A stretch of DNA of 8,234 bases from Candidatus Poseidoniaceae archaeon. GTDB taxonomy: Archaea > Thermoplasmatota > Poseidoniia > Poseidoniales > Poseidoniaceae. The notes under the pieces are model-generated. The model was given only the letters and a program-made list of their open reading frames with translations. It did not search any database and was not told the DNA's origin. Shown here piece by piece: positions 5,775 through 8,234 of the stretch. The stretch lies in NCBI GenBank assembly GCA_013330765.1, contig DUHU01000017.1:1-8234 (forward strand), written 5' to 3'. A program made the translations under genes and the position numbers. Every line of letters begins with the position of its first letter. Position 1 is the first letter of the stretch.

Positions 5775-7121
5775 AGCGATGGCGTCACGAGCAAGCGCCA
5801 CGGCTTCGTCCACAAGTTCCCCCGACACGCCAATGTGGTTGGCAGGGTTGAACATCGCCTCCAAGTCTTCGGCACTGAACACGGCCGTGATCTCCGGAGT
5901 TCTCATGCAGATGTCCATCAGGTGTTCTCCGGTTTCGACGGCACTGAAGGACGCGGTGCGCAAGATTTCGTGGGCTTCGTCACGACCGATGCCGTGCGAC
6001 GTGAGTTCAATCATGACCTTCTCGGCCATGACCAGACCACGCTGATCTTCGATGTTCTTCAAGCAGCGAGCAGCATCAACCCACATGCCGCGCAAGACCT
6101 TCGCGGTCTTGGCCAGCACGTCTTCACAAAGCGCTGAAGCGTGGGAAAGGGTGAACCGCTCTGCGCTTGAGTTGGCAAGGTCACGTTCGTGCCAGAGAAT
6201 GGCGTTCTCGTGGCTTGGTGCGATGAAGGAACGAACGATTCGAGCGAGACCGCTCGCGTTTTCGCTCGTGATGGGGTTCTTTTTGTGGGCCATTGTTGAG
6301 GAACCCACCTGTTTCTTGACGTCGAAGCCTTCGCCGGCCTCAGCGATTTCGGACCGCTGAAGGTTCCTCACCTCGGTGAGGATCTTTTGGCAGGTGGTGG
6401 CGGTGTTGGACATCCAATGCACGTACTCGATGTACCGGTCACGACCGACCACCTGGGTGGTGGCCAGTGGGACGCCGAGGCCAAGATGCTCGAGGATCAA
6501 GCGTTGGAGTTCACGTGCGCCCTCGCCTTGCGCGGCGCCGGTGCCGACCGCTCCGAGGAACTTTCCGACAGCAATTCTTGGGCTGGCCTCGTCGATGCGG
6601 ATGAGGTGACGTCGGAGTTCATCGAGCCAGACGGCGGCTTTCAGACCGAAGGTGATTGGGACAGCGGCCTGACCGTGCGTCCGACCGAGCATGACGGTGT
6701 CGCGCTCACGCTCGGACACATCGGCACACACCGCAATGAGGTCGCACAGCGCCTTTCGCAAGAGCACAAGGCTGTCGCGGAGCTGCAGTCCGACCGCGGT
6801 GTCCACGATGTCGTTGGACGTGGCGCCCAAGTGGACGCACCAACCGGCCTCGCCTGCGGCTTCGGCCATGGCCTTCGTCAAGGCCATGATGTCATGGCGA
6901 GTTTCGGCTTCGATTTCGCTGACGCGTTGCTTGGTCACGATCGTCGGAACGGCAATGCGTTCGATGACCGCGTAATCTTCTGCGGTGACGCGTCCCATTT
7001 GCTGGTGCGCCCATACCAAGGCCCGTTCGACCTCGAGTTGACGTTCATGCCGTCCGTCTTCCGACCAGATTTGTTTGAAGTCCTGACAGCCATAGCGGTA
7101 ATCCAGCGGACAGAAGGCCAT
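5772..7121 (-). CDS. purB: Adenylosuccinate lyase
   Basis: 449 residues, full length for the fumarase/aspartase superfamily. YRYG (8-11) near the start is typical of PurB. TRHDIMAL (74-81), HLGATSND (97-104) and GRTHGQAA (146-153, with H149 the expected general acid) come next. The mobile signature loop GSSTMAHKKNP (273-283) carries the catalytic serine; the more usual MP is MA here. HERDLANSSAER (311-322) is another PurB hallmark that argues against ArgH or fumarase. The enzyme cleaves SAICAR and adenylosuccinate, releasing fumarate, in purine synthesis. The start at 7121 fits the family N-terminus. An AAGGAG sits only one base before the ATG. Upstream on the same strand are two membrane-protein genes, the nearer 46 bases away. 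The stop meets the dph6 stop head-on. Confidence 0.96.
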   Translation of the reverse strand: MAFCPLDYRYGCQDFKQIWSEDGRHERQLEVERALVWAHQQMGRVTAEDYAVIERIAVPTIVTKQRVSEIEAETRHDIMALTKAMAEAAGEAGWCVHLGATSNDIVDTAVGLQLRDSLVLLRKALCDLIAVCADVSERERDTVMLGRTHGQAAVPITFGLKAAVWLDELRRHLIRIDEASPRIAVGKFLGAVGTGAAQGEGARELQRLILEHLGLGVPLATTQVVGRDRYIEYVHWMSNTATTCQKILTEVRNLQRSEIAEAGEGFDVKKQVGSSTMAHKKNPITSENASGLARIVRSFIAPSHENAILWHERDLANSSAERFTLSHASALCEDVLAKTAKVLRGMWVDAARCLKNIEDQRGLVMAEKVMIELTSHGIGRDEAHEILRTASFSAVETGEHLMDICMRTPEITAVFSAEDLEAMFNPANHIGVSGELVDEAVALARDAIA

Positions 7122-7122
7122 G

Positions 7123-7128
7123 CTCCTT
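7123..7128 (-). promoter_or_regulatory. Unusually close Shine-Dalgarno-like AAGGAG before purB
   Basis: On the minus strand AAGGAG is followed by a single C and then the purB ATG. No alternative start codon lies at a better distance, and the ATG matches the family N-terminus. The arrangement AGGAGC-ATG is identical to that at dph6. Confidence 0.45.
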
Positions 7129-7167
7129 GGCGTTGAGGTCGCCCCTTCAACCTTCGCAGGCCGACCC

Positions 7168-7605
7168 TCAGCGGGAATGTGCAGCTTCGGAGGAGCGCGC
7201 CTCCCTCATGGCCATTCTCACCATGAGGAGGGCACAGAAGGACGCGAACAGGAACCCGCCTCCGACATAGAGGGAGATGTTGCTCCACAAGATGGCCAAA
7301 CCGAGCAACGATGCATAGGCGATGATCTGGCATACCGTCGACAAGCGTTCGAGGGTCCTCCGCTCGGCGGGAGCGAGGTGGGTGGCGAATGAATCCGCGT
7401 AGGTGTGGATCATGAAGTAGACCGCTTGGAAGGGCAGCGTGACCGCGATGAGCGTCAGAGCAAATTCCCTGGTGACGCTCGGATTCATTTCTTGTTGAAG
7501 TCCGTGCACAAGCATCACGGCCGTGTTGGAGCCCAAAAGGGCGGCCATGATGGTCCACCGGCGATCGGTAAACGCCATTGTCGGTGGAGGATGGTCGCCG
7601 TCCAT
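7168..7605 (-). CDS. Small integral membrane protein with about four hydrophobic segments, unknown function
   Basis: 145 residues from the ATG at 7605. Hydrophobic stretches lie at about residues 17-36, 48-69, 90-108 and 110-130, separated by short polar loops, one of them strongly charged (APAERRTLERLS, 78-89). The C-terminus is basic and hydrophilic. I see no catalytic or binding motif and do not recognise the family. An in-frame ATG at 7578 (MAFTDRRWTIM) would remove nine residues; neither start has a good Shine-Dalgarno site, so the start is uncertain. The gene ends 46 bases before purB and starts 38 bases after another small membrane-protein gene on the same strand, suggesting a three-gene transcript ending with purB. 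A connection with purine synthesis is not implied. Confidence 0.7.
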   Translation of the reverse strand: MDGDHPPPTMAFTDRRWTIMAALLGSNTAVMLVHGLQQEMNPSVTREFALTLIAVTLPFQAVYFMIHTYADSFATHLAPAERRTLERLSTVCQIIAYASLLGLAILWSNISLYVGGGFLFASFCALLMVRMAMREARSSEAAHSR

Positions 7606-7643
7606 GCCCTGAAGCGGGTCATGGAATGAATAGCCATTGCGCC

Positions 7644-7946
7644 TCAGGAAGAGCGGATGAGCAGAAGTCCAAGGGAGGTGATGGCCGCCACGATGAACAA
7701 CATGACCATCATGCCCACAGGTCCGTACTGATTTTTGTCGTCGACGGCCGTGCCGATCAGCCCGTGCGTCTTGAGCGCTTCACCAAAGGAACGGACCTCG
7801 GTGAATTCAGGTGCAGCGCGGCGGGGGATGCGTTCTGCGCTCCGCGTTTCCTCGGCCATGCTGCGTGGTCCCACTGCCACATCAAGAGCGTTCCGACACC
7901 GGAAGCGTCTTTCTCCTTCGTCGAGGGTGTCCGTCCATGGCGTCAT
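7644..7946 (-). CDS. Small protein with one C-terminal membrane segment, unknown function
   Basis: 100 residues if read from the ATG at 7946, which has a strong GGGAGG five bases upstream. An alternative ATG at 7859 gives 71 residues (MAEETRSAERIP...) and avoids overlapping the divergent gene at the right edge. The N-terminal part is charged. The C-terminus holds a single hydrophobic segment at about 76-97 (VGMMVMLFIVAAITSLGLLL) followed by IRSS, the layout of a tail-anchored protein facing the cytoplasm. No family is recognised. It is the first visible gene of a possible three-gene run into purB. Being small and unrecognised it carries some risk of being spurious, but the clean membrane segment and close spacing to the next membrane-protein gene support it. 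Confidence 0.55.
   Translation of the reverse strand: MTPWTDTLDEGERRFRCRNALDVAVGPRSMAEETRSAERIPRRAAPEFTEVRSFGEALKTHGLIGTAVDDKNQYGPVGMMVMLFIVAAITSLGLLLIRSS
7923..7929 (+). promoter_or_regulatory. Shine-Dalgarno candidate for the right-edge gene
   Basis: GAGGGTG ends seven bases before the ATG at 7937, with its GAGGG core nine bases away. It supports that start, which is also the only ATG, GTG or TTG in frame between 7868 and the P-loop. Confidence 0.4.
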
Positions 7947-8234
7947 GGCGTCCTCCCTTCGCGACCACCAAAGTCCATCTCGCCAGTGAATCGGGGGCGG
8001 GTGCCACAAGCCTCGCGCTCCACATGGCATTGAGGGTCCTCGAAGACGGCCAACGTGTACTGTGGGCAGCTCCAGAGATGCCCGACCCTGCTCGGTTTGC
8101 GCAAATCATCGGTGGATTGTCGCCGACCGTTGCAACAAGGTTCCATGCGATGAACCTCGTCGGACGAATGGATTTGGTGACCAAATCCCTACTGCAAGCG
8201 GCCACCCCCCTTCCCGGTGTTGGCCTTGTGGTGA
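7937..8234 (+). CDS. RecA/KaiC-like fold protein with degenerate Walker A, N-terminal part
   Basis: 99 codons run open from the ATG at 7937 off the right edge. The sequence reads like the first beta-strand/P-loop/helix unit of a RecA-family ATPase: a short lead-in, strand TKVHLAS (11-17), loop ESGAGATS (18-25), helix LALHMALRVLEDG (26-38), then strand QRVLWAAPEMP (39-49). In a working Walker A the loop would be GxxGxGK[ST]; here alanine (A23) stands where the lysine should be. Similar lysine-less RecA-like proteins are known (for example the ImuA/SulA-like group), usually as partners rather than ATPases. The next in-frame ATG (8024) lies after the P-loop and would delete it, so 7937 is preferred, even though the 5' end then overlaps the divergent gene by ten bases. 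Specific family unknown; the Walker B region is beyond the window. Confidence 0.65.
   Translation, partial: MASWRPPFATTKVHLASESGAGATSLALHMALRVLEDGQRVLWAAPEMPDPARFAQIIGGLSPTVATRFHAMNLVGRMDLVTKSLLQAATPLPGVGLVV
7952..7957 (-). promoter_or_regulatory. Shine-Dalgarno candidate for the small membrane-protein gene
   Basis: GGGAGG on the minus strand, five bases before the ATG at 7946. It favours that start over 7859, but the same bases also encode Arg-Pro-Pro of the divergent gene, so it could be coincidental. Confidence 0.4.

Noticed and set aside
6365..6382. Perfect 8-bp inverted repeat TCCTCACC-TC-GGTGAGGA inside purB
   Set aside because: It encodes the conserved segment around LTEVRNL of PurB, so protein constraint is the simpler explanation.
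6387..7136. 249-codon plus-strand open frame antisense to purB
   Set aside because: The PurB signatures on the minus strand are unambiguous, and the antisense product shows no recognisable domain.
7132..7151. Imperfect inverted repeat GTTGA...TCAAC before purB as a regulatory hairpin
   Set aside because: Only five clean pairs across a ten-base interior; too weak to claim.
7578..8033. 151-codon plus-strand open frame at the right end
   Set aside because: Its translation is a His/Arg/Asp-rich shadow of the membrane-protein genes and is out of frame with the RecA-like gene.
8024..8234. Later ATG start for the right-edge gene, which would avoid the head-to-head overlap
   Set aside because: It would remove the first beta-strand and the P-loop-like segment, which clearly belong to the fold.

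Overview
The window looks like a stretch of archaeal chromosome, most likely euryarchaeal. It carries a 20S proteasome alpha subunit, an archaeal-length SBDS protein, a diphthine-ammonia ligase and a thiolase/DUF35 pair of the type archaea use for isoprenoid synthesis. Gene packing is tight, composition is moderately GC-rich, and all ten visible gene ends use TGA. My best guess is a marine planktonic lineage such as Poseidoniales (Marine Group II). That is an impression from gene content and protein style, not a demonstrated assignment. I see no mobile element, CRISPR, rRNA or tRNA, and no gene-free stretch longer than about 111 bases.

Layout. Left arm, plus strand: the 3' part of an SCP2-type thiolase (1-585), overlapping by four bases a DUF35/OB-fold protein whose zinc ribbon has lost its cysteines (582-1400). 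Next come a double zinc-ribbon protein with a TerB-like helical segment (1442-2455) and a MamK/MreB-type actin (2507-3532). Centre, minus strand: psmA (5015-4293) followed 14 bases later by the SBDS gene (4278-3586), converging on the actin gene over a hairpin-rich 53-base gap. Diverging from psmA across 111 bases is dph6 (5127-5771). Its stop codon abuts the stop of convergent purB (7121-5772) with no intervening base. Upstream of purB on the same strand are two unrecognised membrane-protein genes (7605-7168 and 7946-7644). At the right edge a plus-strand gene (7937 to beyond 8234) begins. It encodes a RecA/KaiC-like fold whose P-loop lacks the lysine.

How the genes fit together. Most are housekeeping: acetoacetyl-CoA metabolism (thiolase plus DUF35), protein turnover and ribosome maturation (psmA, SBDS), EF-2 modification (dph6) and purine synthesis (purB). 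The parts that deserve attention are the MamK-like actin with its same-strand zinc-ribbon neighbour, the cysteine-free DUF35 protein with a long unexplained N-terminus, the lysine-less RecA-like protein at the edge, and a pair of matching palindromes in the psmA/dph6 divergent promoter region.
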